From Streptomyces fumanus (GTDB lineage Bacteria; Actinomycetota; Actinomycetes; Streptomycetales; Streptomycetaceae), in NCBI RefSeq assembly GCF_014655295.1, contig NZ_BNBI01000023.1:27453-91452 (forward strand): DNA of 64,000 nucleotides, in the 5' to 3' direction. Position numbers and translations under genes: made by a program. A model generated the notes under the pieces. The model made no database searches and was not told where the DNA came from. It worked only from the letters and a program-made list of their open reading frames with translations. Numbering within the stretch: position 1 is the first letter of the stretch; each line of letters opens with the position of its first letter. Shown here in pieces: positions 51,777 through 60,108 of this stretch.

Positions 51777-51899
51777 ATGTACGCGGGCAAGCACACCGGT
51801 CAGTCGGTGCTCGTCGACCGCTCCCACGCCACGCGGCCGTCCGTCAACGGCCGGCGCGCCGGGCGGCCCGGCACCCGCACTCTGGGAGCTGCCGCGTGA
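51777..51899 (+). CDS. Small basic peptide, 40 residues
   Basis: An ATG-initiated frame reads MYAGKHTGQSVLVDRSHATR and continues RPSVNGRRAGRPGTRTLGAA before TGA. The TGA overlaps the GTG of the ASCH-like gene, so the two would be coupled. The Arg/Gly-rich make-up suits a nucleic-acid-binding peptide. I recognise no family; a leader role is also possible. Confidence 0.4.
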   Translation: MYAGKHTGQSVLVDRSHATRPSVNGRRAGRPGTRTLGAAA

Positions 51900-52354
51900 A
51901 GCCGCCGATGCTCTACGCCCCGGATGCCATCCGGGGCATCACCATCAAGCAGCCCTGGGCGGCCTGCATCCTCCACGGCGGCAAGCGCGTGGAGAACCGG
52001 CCCCGGGCCTGGGCGCCGGGCTGGCGTCTGCTGCACGCCGGAGCCGCGACCGACCGGGCCGCGCTGTGCGATCCGCTCGTGGCCCGCACGGTCCGCGGCC
52101 TGGAGCTGCCCACCCGTGCGGTCCTCGGCCTGGTCCGCATCACCGGTTCCCACACCGATCCCGGCAAGACGTGCAGCCCCTGGGCGCAGCCCGGCCGCGT
52201 GCACGTCGGCCTGGACGACGTGCACACGCTGGCGCTGCCGGTCCCGTGCGACGGCCAGCTCGGCCCGTGGCGCGTCCCGCTCGCCGTCTACCAGCGCGTC
52301 CTTCTCCAACTCCCCCCGCACGTGCACCAGATCCTCCCGGCGGCCACGTCATGA
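51896..52354 (+). CDS. ASCH-like domain protein
   Basis: The 152-residue protein begins MKPPMLYAPDAIRGITIKQP, followed by WAACILHGGKRVENRPRAWA and GWRLLHAGAATD. The 'IKQPWAxxILxGxKRVENRP' start and the 'GxxLLHAG' strand match ASCH/PUA-like RNA- or nucleotide-binding domains. Later ELPTRAVLGLVRITGSHTD continues the barrel. The GTG start overlaps the small peptide upstream, and its stop overlaps the WhiB ATG (ATGA). ASCH proteins of this kind are common in actinobacteriophages and plasmids; some cleave modified nucleosides, others bind RNA. Confidence 0.7.
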   Translation: MKPPMLYAPDAIRGITIKQPWAACILHGGKRVENRPRAWAPGWRLLHAGAATDRAALCDPLVARTVRGLELPTRAVLGLVRITGSHTDPGKTCSPWAQPGRVHVGLDDVHTLALPVPCDGQLGPWRVPLAVYQRVLLQLPPHVHQILPAATS

Positions 52355-52875
52355 GCCGCGGTATCGGTCAGCCCACCCACTTCCTCGACCCCGACCCGCG
52401 CTTCCCCTTCCCGCACAGCCCCACCCCCACCCGCTGCCAGACGGAGCCGAAGCTGTTCGACTTCTCCCACGGTGACCGCTCCGGCAGCACCCGGGCGGCG
52501 ACGGAGAAGCGGCTGGAGCAGGCCGGCACGGCATGCTCCCGCTGCCCCATCGCGCGGGACTGCCTGAAGTGGGCGCTGGTCAACGAGCCCCTCACCCGGA
52601 TCGGCATCTGGGCGGCCACCACCCCGGGCCAGCGCACCGACTTGCGCAAGCGCATGGCCGACCGGCTCGGACCGGCCTGGATCGACGTCCTGGCCGAGCG
52701 GGACCAAGCCCGCCGTGAGCGGGCCGCCGCCGCCCGGCACAACCCGCTGACCGTGAACCAGGCGCGCATCGTCCGCCTGGACCGCGAGCTCAACGGACCG
52801 ATGCGCCGGCCGCTCACCCCCAAGGAGCAGCAGCGCAACCGCGACCGGCTCATGGCCGGCCTCAAGGCCGCGTAG
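52351..52875 (+). CDS. WhiB-family iron-sulfur transcription regulator
   Basis: The 174-residue protein has the four iron-sulfur ligands C29, C62, C65 and C71 (TRCQTEPKLF; ACSRCPIARDCLKWAL) and the G-I-W turn in RIGIWAATTPGQRTDLRKRM, where GGTT is replaced by AATT. A long basic C-terminal extension follows (DQARRERAAAARHNPLTVNQ...). The ATG overlaps the ASCH-like stop. WhiB proteins bind a 4Fe-4S cluster, respond to oxygen or NO and act through sigma factor. Divergent copies are common on plasmids and phages. It begins the plasmid-like gene set that continues rightwards. Confidence 0.85.
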   Translation: MSRGIGQPTHFLDPDPRFPFPHSPTPTRCQTEPKLFDFSHGDRSGSTRAATEKRLEQAGTACSRCPIARDCLKWALVNEPLTRIGIWAATTPGQRTDLRKRMADRLGPAWIDVLAERDQARRERAAAARHNPLTVNQARIVRLDRELNGPMRRPLTPKEQQRNRDRLMAGLKAA

Positions 52876-52884
52876 AGGGCCGGG

Positions 52885-53750
52885 ATGTTCACCGACTGGC
52901 ACGAGGCCCTCCAAGCCTCCGACGGCCTGCCCCTTCACCCCACCAGCACCGAGCAGGAAGCCGCCGCGGCCCGCACCCTGGCCCGCAACGCCACCAGCAA
53001 GGAGGACCTGGTGCTCCTCCTGGACGCGGTCGGTCTGCCCGGCGACGACGACACCCTCACCGCCCTCCTCCCTCTCCTGAACAACCCCGACGAAGGAGTC
53101 CCCGACATGCAGCAGAACCCGGCGGCCACCCCTGCCGACGCGTTCAAAGCCACGGCCCTGTCCATGTACTACGCCGACCACCCCACGGCTGAAACCACTG
53201 AGGCGACCGGCCTGTCCGACCACGAGATCACCGCCCTCGTCAGCGCCCAGGAGCGCGAGATCGACACCATCGCCGACGGCGATGGCGCGCCGGCCGCCAC
53301 CAGCGCCGCCACTCCGGCCGGCCCGGCGGCCGACGACTCGGTGGAGCAGTTGCTCGCAGGGCCGAGACGCACCCCACCGCCGGCATCCGCAACAAGGCCG
53401 CCCGGGTCCGCGCCGACGTGGCCGAGCTGACCGCGCTGCGCGCCGCCGACGACGCACAGCGCGAGGCCGAACAGCGCGTCGCCCAGCTCACGGCCGAGCT
53501 GGAGAAGGCCAAGGAGGACCTGCGCGCCGTGACGGCCGGCGCCCACCCCTCCCCCGCCGTCGCCGCGGCGGCCGCGCCGGCGCCCGTCCGGCCCGGTCTC
53601 GGCAGCGGACGCACCCGGCAGGAACTGGCCGCAATCCGCACCTGGGCGCGCGCCCACGGCTACCGGGTCGCCGACGCAGGCATGATCCGCAAAGCTGTGC
53701 TCAAGGCGTACGACGCCGCCCAGCAGGCCCCGGCCGCGAAGGCCAGCTGA
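52885..53750 (+). pseudogene. Lsr2-like nucleoid protein, one-base deletion
   Basis: The first frame (ATG 52885) reads MFTDWHEALQASDGLPLHPT, LVLLLDAVGLPGDDDTLTAL and SDHEITALVSAQEREIDTIA to DSVEQLLA. The next block continues in another frame as AETHPTAGIRNKAARVRADV and VAELTALRAADDAQREAEQR, with a coiled coil (QRVAQLTAELEKAKEDLRAV) and an Lsr2-type DNA-binding tail (LAAIRTWARAHGYRVADAGM). At the junction near 53360, GCA-GG-GCC occurs where GCA-TGG-GCC (Ala-Trp-Ala) is expected, so a single T has been lost. Without it the gene would code for about 288 residues. It starts 9 bp after the WhiB stop. Confidence 0.6.
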
Positions 53751-53751
53751 C

Positions 53752-54232
53752 ATGGGCGACGCCGACGCGATCGTCCTGGACGGCTTCCTGGACGAAGAGA
53801 CCGTGCCCGGCGGCCCGCACGGGTCGACCGCCCGCTTCCGTCTCCCCGACCAACGAGCGGACGGACGAGATGATCCTGCCGTGCAGCGTCGCCGACCCGC
53901 AGATGGCGCACCAGGCGCTGCACGAGCTCGTCCCCGGCGACCAGATGCGCGTCACCGGCTACCTCCGGCTGCCCCGCACGCCGCACGAGCCGATGTGGCT
54001 GGTCGTCACCGAACTGACACTGCTGCAGCCCGCCCCCACCTTCACGGAAGCCTTCACCGCGATGCTGGAGCGCTACGGCCCCTACGTCTGCTACACCGAC
54101 GCCGACACCGACCAGGTACCGGTGTGGACCGAGGACGGCACCTGGGTCGGCGTCGCCGGCACCCCCGCCGGCCTCGGCCAGCTGCTGGAGGCGTGCGAGC
54201 AGCGCCACGGCGCCGGCGGCGAACAGCCGTAG
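53752..54232 (+). pseudogene. OB-like hypothetical protein, frameshifted
   Basis: The start (ATG 53752, overlapping the previous stop region) reads MGDADAIVLDGFLDEETVPG and GPHGSTARFRLPD. A shift near 53855 leads to ERTDEMILPCSVADPQMAHQ, ALHELVPGDQMRVTGYLRLP and MWLVVTELTLLQPAPTFTEA, ending at 54232. The 'ILPCSVADPxxAHxxLHxLxPGDQLxVTGYLxLP' block looks like a nucleic-acid-binding OB fold found after Lsr2-like genes on Streptomyces accessory DNA. Function is unknown. The tail (GPYVCYTDADTDQVPVWTED) is intact. Confidence 0.5.
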
Positions 54233-54456
54233 GACCCAGGCTGCCGATACGGCCCGAAAGCTGCCGGGTCAGGCCGAGCGGGAGAGCTGGGCCGGTGAGA
54301 TCGAAGGACTGAACCTCACTCGCCCTCCTCCGCTCCAAGCGCGACGAGTCCCAGCGCATGGCACGGCGCCCCGCTAGACCTCGGCATTCCTGCACGCTGC
54401 CGCCCGAAGGAGTCGGAACGACCCTCCTCATGCCGACGCCTGGAACGGACCATCGC

Positions 54457-55287
54457 TCACCGAAGGATGACGTTCACGCCCCGTTCCTCCAAGATCTCCA
54501 GGATCAGCTCGAACAGCGAAACCTCGCCATCGCCGGTGGGCACGCGCTCTGTCAACTGCGCTCTGGCCTCGGCCGAGGAATCCCAGTGCAAGGTGAACGG
54601 AGCGGTGGCGCCCCAGCCGCCTGTCAGACAGTCGTCCAGAGCATCGAGGTTCCAGCCGAAGTAGCCGCCCGGCCCATTGATGGCCTCGCCGATCGCGCAG
54701 TAGAAGCTGTCCCTGTCAACGATGTGCCGGCCGTCCAGGGTGAACACCTGGCCTGCAGGAGTGTCGGGCCGTCCCTGACGTTGGTACTCCCGAGACCACA
54801 GCGCCACCGACAGCCACGCATGGCGGTCTTCGGGCGCAAGATCGTGCCACATGCCAGTGCGAGTCAGGTGTCCCGCACGGATCAAGTCCCACACCCGCTC
54901 CGCTCCAGGCAAGGCGTTCTCGCACCACAGCGTCACCGTGAGGTCTACGAGGCCGACTCCACAGGCGGATCGCTTGACTCTGACGACCGTGACCTCATTG
55001 ACGAAGTAGGACCCCATGGTGGCGCCGTCGCCGTCGAGGAGGTCGAACCAGGCGTTCCCCGCCACGGCACGACGAGCGCCGACGTGGCCAACGCTCTTCA
55101 GTAGACCGCCCTGCGGCAGGCAACCCACGAGGCGCACTCGGCGTGCTCCCTCTTCATCCGCCAGCGGCGTGAACAACCCCTCGGCCTCGTGAGCCGACCC
55201 CCAGAAGTCAGTGTCGTCCTCGTCCGAGGTCAGCGCGTACTTCTGCCCTTCGCCACCCCGCCTTGAAGTTCGCATCACACTCCCCAT
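54457..55287 (-). CDS. Barstar-domain protein with large N-terminal region
   Basis: The 276-residue protein ends in a barstar domain (about 180-276): VFTLDGRHIVDRDSFYCAIG, EAINGPGGYFGWNLDALDDC and LTGGWGATAPFTLHWDSSAE. The 'GxYFGWNLDALxDCLxGG' core is the barnase-binding helix region with the key acidic and Trp residues. The N-terminal ~180 residues (KYALTSDEDDTDFWGSAHEA; VRLVGCLPQGGLLKSVGHVG; LDLTVTLWCENALPG) are not recognised. Single barstars have about 90 residues, so this is a two-part immunity-type protein. It should neutralise a barnase-like ribonuclease toxin; no such toxin is visible beside it. Confidence 0.8.
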   Translation of the reverse strand: MGSVMRTSRRGGEGQKYALTSDEDDTDFWGSAHEAEGLFTPLADEEGARRVRLVGCLPQGGLLKSVGHVGARRAVAGNAWFDLLDGDGATMGSYFVNEVTVVRVKRSACGVGLVDLTVTLWCENALPGAERVWDLIRAGHLTRTGMWHDLAPEDRHAWLSVALWSREYQRQGRPDTPAGQVFTLDGRHIVDRDSFYCAIGEAINGPGGYFGWNLDALDDCLTGGWGATAPFTLHWDSSAEARAQLTERVPTGDGEVSLFELILEILEERGVNVILR

Positions 55288-55410
55288 GAGGGCGCCGATC
55301 TTACCGGCGCCCCGCGACGCGTCAGGCGGTCGCGGATGCCACCACCACCCCGCCCCTTCAACTCATCCATCTAGGGGGCCCCTTGCCGACCCACATACCT
55401 CCGTTCACCC

Positions 55411-56118
55411 GTGAGAGTGAAGTGCAGAGAAGTGAGGGCGAATGCGGCCGGGGCACCCACCTCGGCCGCTGCCCCAACCGCCACGGCGAACCCGTCTACG
55501 GCACCGGCAGTACCGCCTGCCTCACCACAGCCCACCTCGAAGAACTGCGACCTCACGGCCGACCGCACCGTGCTCGCCCCCGGCAAGGCGTTCCTCGACA
55601 CCACGAAGGCCGTCGCCGACGACACCACCGTCGATCTTGCCTTCCCCGACACCTCCGCAACCAATGGCCTGCTCACCTTGCGCACCGAGAACAGCACCAC
55701 CACCCTGCGCGGCCTGGTAGGCGACCTGCCCAAGTACCGGAACCTCTTCCCCACCGAGTTCAACCACACCGCCACCGTGGACATCGCCGCGCTCAAGGAC
55801 GCCGTTCAGCGCGTTGCCCTGGTCGCCACCGAAGAATTTCCGCTCAGGCTCACCTTCGCCGCCGACAGCACCCTCGTTCCGGAAGCCGGCACCAGCGACG
55901 ACGCCCAGGCCGTCGACAACGTCGACACCAGCCTCGACGGCGATGAACTCACCGTGGCTTTCAAGTCCGCCTTCCTCCTGGACGGCCTGAACGCTCTCAC
56001 GACCGAATCCGTCGACTTCCACTTCACCACCAGCACCAAGCCCGCTGTCCTGCGCGGCCACGGCAGCGACGACCAAGCGCTGCGCTACCTGCTCATGCCG
56101 ACCCGCCTCACCGGCTGA
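55411..56118 (+). CDS. DnaN-like sliding clamp lacking domain I
   Basis: The 235-residue frame (GTG 55411; GTG 55432 is an alternative) begins with an Ala/Pro/Thr-rich segment (GAPTSAAAPTATANPSTAPA). Then come blocks like beta-clamp domain II (RTVLAPGKAFLDTTKAVADD; TTTLRGLVGDLPKYRNLFPT) and domain III (ATVDIAALKDAVQRVALVAT; AFKSAFLLDGLNALTTESVD), ending KPAVLRGHGSDDQALRYLLM and PTRLTG. A normal clamp has about 375 residues in three domains; domain I is missing and replaced by low-complexity sequence. It could be a relic or a specialised clamp of a plasmid or phage. No disabling stop is seen. Confidence 0.65.
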   Translation: MRVKCREVRANAAGAPTSAAAPTATANPSTAPAVPPASPQPTSKNCDLTADRTVLAPGKAFLDTTKAVADDTTVDLAFPDTSATNGLLTLRTENSTTTLRGLVGDLPKYRNLFPTEFNHTATVDIAALKDAVQRVALVATEEFPLRLTFAADSTLVPEAGTSDDAQAVDNVDTSLDGDELTVAFKSAFLLDGLNALTTESVDFHFTTSTKPAVLRGHGSDDQALRYLLMPTRLTG

Positions 56119-56223
56119 ACCGCCCAACCCTCACGCCTGCGAGGTGGGCCGTCGACACGACTTCGGCCCGCCCCGCAGCACCACCAGCCCCTGCCGAAGC
56201 CGTCGCCCCACCAGGAGAGCCTT

Positions 56224-56941
56224 CATGACGAACGGCACCACCCACCTCACCCGCCTGCGCTCGCGGATGCTGGCCACCGCCTACAGCAACGCCGACTCCT
56301 GGACCCAGCGCACAGCCTTCCTCACCGACCAGGCCGTGGCCGCGCTCGCCCACCGCGACCCCACCGCAGCCGAAGCCCTCGCCACGTCACTGATGCGCGC
56401 CGAACCCCTCCACGACACCAAATCCTGGACGCGGCCGCTAAGGCCGGAATCGACACCAGCATCTGGGAGGAGCGCCGCGAGAAGATCCGGGCCTACGCCC
56501 GCGACGCCTACGAACTGTCCCCGACGTCCGATCCGGAAACCGAGGCCAAGCGGATCTGGGCCTCGCTCTACGACAACTACCCGCAGATCGCAGCCGCCTT
56601 GGCCGCCTTCCTCCGCGAGATGCCAGCCACCTGGCGCGAGGACCTGTTCACCACCGGCCCGCCCCCCCCCCGCCGCCCGCCCCACGGCCTCGGAGCCTCC
56701 CGGACCGGAGACCGCACCGCACGACCCACTGGACTGGGAAAACTGCCCTGCCTGCGCCGAAGCACAAGACCAGTGCCGCTACCACCGCGGCGTCTTCACC
56801 GGCATGGAGTACCAGCGTGACCTTGTCACCACGGCCCTGACCGATCACGCAGCCATCGACGAACTCACACAACGCCACGCCGAACTCGAGGCGAAGGCTG
56901 CCCAGTCGACAGCTTCCGACGCGAGCACATCCACCACCTAA
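56224..56941 (+). pseudogene. Unrecognised accessory protein, two frameshifts
   Basis: The start (ATG 56224) reads MTNGTTHLTRLRSRMLATAY and AALAHRDPTAAEALATSLMR. Near 56420 the sequence moves to another frame (ILDAAAKAGIDTSIWEERRE; KRIWASLYDNYPQIAAALAA; MPATWREDLFTTGPPP). At a run of ten C (about 56662-56671) it returns to the first frame and ends DPLDWENCPACAEAQDQCRY and DELTQRHAELEAKAAQSTAS. The CPAC...C cysteines may bind zinc. Slippage at the C-run is an obvious cause of the second shift, real or from sequencing. No family recognised. Confidence 0.4.
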
Positions 56942-57015
56942 TGAAACCCGGGGCGAACGCGCACCTCCGGGCCGGCCGCCCCGCCGCCCGTCACTCACCT
57001 ACGGAAGGAACCGCC

Positions 57016-57387
57016 GTGCCCCGTCAGGCCGACACCACCACCAGCCGCCCGCCGATCGTCGTGTTGTGCGGGTCGACCCGGCACTGGGACGCCCTCGCTG
57101 AAGCCAACCTCTACGAGACCGTCGCCGGCCGCATCGTCCTCGCCCCCGGCTGCAACATGCAGCAGCCGCACCCGCTGTGGCAGGACCCGGAACGCGCCGA
57201 GCGGCTCAAGCAGCAACTGGACGAACTGCACCGCCGAAAGATCGACCTGGCCGACGAGGTCCTCATCGTCAACCCCGGTGGCTACATCGGCGACAGCACC
57301 CGCAGCGAGATCGACTACGCCCGTAGCCTCGGCAAGCCCATCCGCTACACCCACCCCGCAGGTTCAGGCGAGGACGCCCGTGGCTGA
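57016..57387 (+). CDS. Nucleoside 2-deoxyribosyltransferase-like protein
   Basis: The GTG follows ACGGAAGGAACCGCC. The 123-residue protein reads RPPIVVLCGSTRHWDALAEA, IVLAPGCNMQQPHPLWQDPE and DEVLIVNPGGYIGDSTRSEI, ending DYARSLGKPIRYTHP. The 'VLCGSTR' start, 'VLIVNPGGYIGxSTRxEIxYA' and 'GKPIRY' blocks match the small Rossmann-like family related to nucleoside 2-deoxyribosyltransferases, common in phages. The exact activity is unproven. It overlaps the next gene start by 8 bp. Confidence 0.75.
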   Translation: MPRQADTTTSRPPIVVLCGSTRHWDALAEANLYETVAGRIVLAPGCNMQQPHPLWQDPERAERLKQQLDELHRRKIDLADEVLIVNPGGYIGDSTRSEIDYARSLGKPIRYTHPAGSGEDARG

Positions 57388-58446
57388 CAGCACCACCATC
57401 GAGTGGACCGACAGCACCTGGAACCCGGTGACCGGATGCAGCGGGTGTCCAGGGGATGCGATCACTGCTATGCGAGAACGTTCGCGGAGCGGTGGCGTGG
57501 CGTGCCTGGTCATCCGTTCGAGCAGGGCTTCGACGTCCGGCTGTGGCCGGACCGGCTGGGACTGCCGCTGCGCTGGCGCAAACCCAGGCGCGTCTTCGTC
57601 AACAGCATGTCGGACGTGTGGCACGAGGCCGTGCCGGACGAGTTCATCGCGGCAGTGTGGATGACGATGTTCTGGACCTCGGCCGACGGGCGGCCGGGAC
57701 ACTGGGTCGGTGCCGGCAAGCACCGCGGTCTGCCCAGTTCCCTGCCGACGCACACCTACCAGATCCTGACCAAGCGTCCCGGCCGTACGCGCAGTTGGGT
57801 CCGCCGATGGGGCAACCGTGAACAGCGGGTTGCCTGGATCGAGGCGGCAGCCGAGCGCGGCTGGTGCGATCACGAGGACGTGCGCACGGCACCATGGGCG
57901 CCGGCCGTACTGCCCAATGTGTGGCTGGGTGTCTCCGTGGACGACCAGACGTGGGCGGACCGGCGGATTCCAGCGCTGCTGGAGACGCCCACCTCCGTCC
58001 GCTTCCTCTCCTGCAAGCCCCTGCTGGGACCGGTCGACCTCAAACGGGCCGTCATTTCCCTGGGAAGCGAACGCGGCCACGGGCTGACCGCCTCCTACGT
58101 CACGTCGGGCCACTGCTGCCAGCGTCGCCTCCACGGCATCGACTGGGTCATCGCCGGCGGCGAATCCGGCCCTCTCGCCCGGCCGATGCACCCCCAGTGG
58201 GCACGAACCCTGCGTGTCCAGTGCGCGTGGGCCGGGGTGCCGTTCTTCCTCAAGCAGTGGAGCGCGTACGCACCCGAAGACCACGGCCACGACCGCGGCC
58301 GCGCCGTTCTCATCGACACCCAGGGACGCGACTGGGACGGAACACCAAGCAGTGCCCCGCCGGACGCCGTCCGTATGCGACGCGTCGGCAAGAAGGCCGC
58401 CGGACGACTGTGGGACAACCAGACCCACCAGGCCATCCCCGTCTGA
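57380..58446 (+). pseudogene. Phage Gp37/Gp68 (DUF5131) family protein, frameshifted near the start
   Basis: The GTG at 57380 overlaps the previous gene and begins MADSTTIEWTDSTWNPVTGC. A one-base change near 57440 moves the rest into another frame: VSRGCDHCYARTFAERWRGV, FVNSMSDVWHEAVPDEFIAA, HTYQILTKRPGRTRSW, NVWLGVSVDDQTWADRRIPA and GIDWVIAGGESGPLARPMHP. These are typical of the Gp37/Gp68 family, whose clustered N-terminal cysteines suggest a radical-SAM-like enzyme. After the shift the frame is open to 58446, so only one change separates it from a functional ~355-residue protein. A start inside the second frame (about 57403) would omit the first cysteine. Confidence 0.7.
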
Positions 58447-58578
58447 GACGGACAACAGGCCCCGATTGTTGTTCCTCGGTTGGGGAGAACAGCCGGGCCT
58501 GTTGTTCTCATCGCGCCGTCTGGCGAGCCGAACCCGTCGTCTGACCAGACGTCTTACCGCTTATCCCCACTCATCAGC

Positions 58579-58788
58579 ATGCCAGGAAACGCCGCCGAAC
58601 TCAGTGCCCGGGTCCGCCACGACGAGGCGATCCGACGCGATCGCATCAACGCAGTCCTCGACCTGGGCAACGTCATCAGTACCCACCGCCAGGTGATGTG
58701 GAAGCGTGGCGACGCCACCCGCAGGCGCGCCGGCACCGAGCGGCTCGAGGCCCTGCGCGACGAAAGCCACATGACCCGCCGCAAGTGA
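58579..58788 (+). CDS. Small hypothetical protein, 69 residues
   Basis: The frame begins MPGNAAELSARVRHDEAIRR and continues with DRINAVLDLGNVISTHRQVM and TERLEALRDESHMTRRK. It is highly charged and helical. An in-frame ATG at 58480 lies farther upstream but without family-like sequence. No family recognised. It may be a small DNA-binding or regulatory protein of the plasmid-like set. Confidence 0.4.
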   Translation: MPGNAAELSARVRHDEAIRRDRINAVLDLGNVISTHRQVMWKRGDATRRRAGTERLEALRDESHMTRRK

Positions 58789-58896
58789 TTACGGCGTAAT
58801 CACTCACGATCCACGCCTGGCTGAGGTGCCACAGCCGCGAGACGACCTCCTGCTCTGGCCAGCGGACCACCAGATCAGCAGTCGTCGGCAGCAAGG

Positions 58897-59619
58897 TCAC
58901 AGGAGGCGGTGCCCCAGTTTCGCCGACTGCCGGTTGTATCCCTTGGTGTCCCACCATTCCTCCAGCAGGGCACGAACGAGGTGCACGAGCTGCCGCAGCC
59001 GCTCGGGGTCGGGGGCCAGTGAGTCGAGAACGTCCGTGAAGGACTTGTCCTCCCAAGGCAAGGCAACGGCCCAGCGTTCGTCGGGCATGCCTTGGCGCTG
59101 TACCCGCAACTGGTAGGTCAGCAGGGTGTGGCCCTGGGGGAGGCGGTCGACCGACAAAGCCGCGATGTCGAAGCGCACGCTGCCGTCTCCCGTGGTGTAG
59201 GAGCGGGCCAGGGCCTGCTCGGCAGGTGTTTGAGCCGTCATGACTGCCTTCCTTCCCGTGTAGGTGGAGAAGCCGCCGCGGCCGTTCGGCTTACCGGACC
59301 AGATGGCCGCGCTGATCTTCTTGTCCATGGTCTTGTCCCAGCCGTGGCGAGCCTTGATGTGCTTCCATCCCCACGTCTTGGTGCCGCAGCGCAGTGTGTA
59401 GAACTGGGGGCCGCGGTAGTACTTGCGGACGATGTGCTTCCGACTCTTCTTCTTGCACGTGGCACCAATGCTGTCGGCGGCCGGGCCGACGACCCTTCCA
59501 TCTGAGGCTGGTGCAGCGGAGACGGATCCCACAGGTATGAACAGAGCTGCTGTGGTAGCCGCAGCAGCCAGTGCAGAGTTAGTCGTCCAGAAAGCAGTGC
59601 GACGCAAGCTTCCCCCCAT
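58897..59619 (-). CDS. Secreted protein with possible toxin-like domain
   Basis: The ATG at 59619 (GGAAGC in the leader) starts MGGSLRRTAFWTTNSALAAA, a signal peptide with probable cleavage after SAA in VGSVSAAPASD. The mature part (about 205 residues) contains CKKKSRKHIVRKYYRGPQFY, LRCGTKTWGWKHIKARHGWD, DKKISAAIWSGKPNGRGGFS and VRFDIAALSVDRLPQGHTLL. The arrangement 'CGxxxWGWKHIxxRHGW...I..AI' followed by a Gly-rich loop resembles small extracellular nuclease or effector domains, but I cannot name the family. The C-terminus (LAPDPERLRQLVHLVRALLE) is helical. Two cysteines could form one disulfide. Confidence 0.6.
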   Translation of the reverse strand: MGGSLRRTAFWTTNSALAAAATTAALFIPVGSVSAAPASDGRVVGPAADSIGATCKKKSRKHIVRKYYRGPQFYTLRCGTKTWGWKHIKARHGWDKTMDKKISAAIWSGKPNGRGGFSTYTGRKAVMTAQTPAEQALARSYTTGDGSVRFDIAALSVDRLPQGHTLLTYQLRVQRQGMPDERWAVALPWEDKSFTDVLDSLAPDPERLRQLVHLVRALLEEWWDTKGYNRQSAKLGHRLL

Positions 59620-60051
59620 AGGAAGGCTCCCGTGGTCAGCGGGAGCGCGTGTTTTGTTTGGTCCTCGGTCTCGGACCGTGCCCAACCCAACATGGTGTGC
59701 CGAAGCCGAACAAGGAGGTTCCCAGCCGGTGATGGGCCGCTGACCACTTCACCGGCCTACCATTTATACGCAGCAGCACCCCCGGCTCATCGAGGCACCG
59801 GCCCGCCCCGACCCTCTGTGCCCGGGTCTGCACGGTGTGGCTGGAATGATCGGAGCTGGCGATGGTGAACCGCCGCAGCGGTCCGGAGCGCGGGCCTGAA
59901 AAGGTTCCGCCCAAAGTAAGTCTGGATGAAGCACAGCTCGACCTTGTTTCTCGCCCAGCGGCGGGTGTGCGCCAACCACCGCGGCAGTTTCTGTAACCAT
60001 CGCCAGTGTCCGGTCCTCAATCACGGGCTCTCGTAGACCCTGCCGCAGCCC
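59620..60051. other. Intergenic region next to the first insertion sequence
   Basis: No convincing gene. A minus-strand frame around 59900-60020 (WLQKLPRWLAHTRRWARNKV) looks coding-like but has no identifiable family or start. A CTAG used as an insertion target ends the region. Confidence 0.4.
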
Positions 60052-60108
60052 CTAGGCCGTGTCCGATGGGTCCTGTGACTACGCTTGCGCTGGATCGTTT
60101 CGGTCGGT

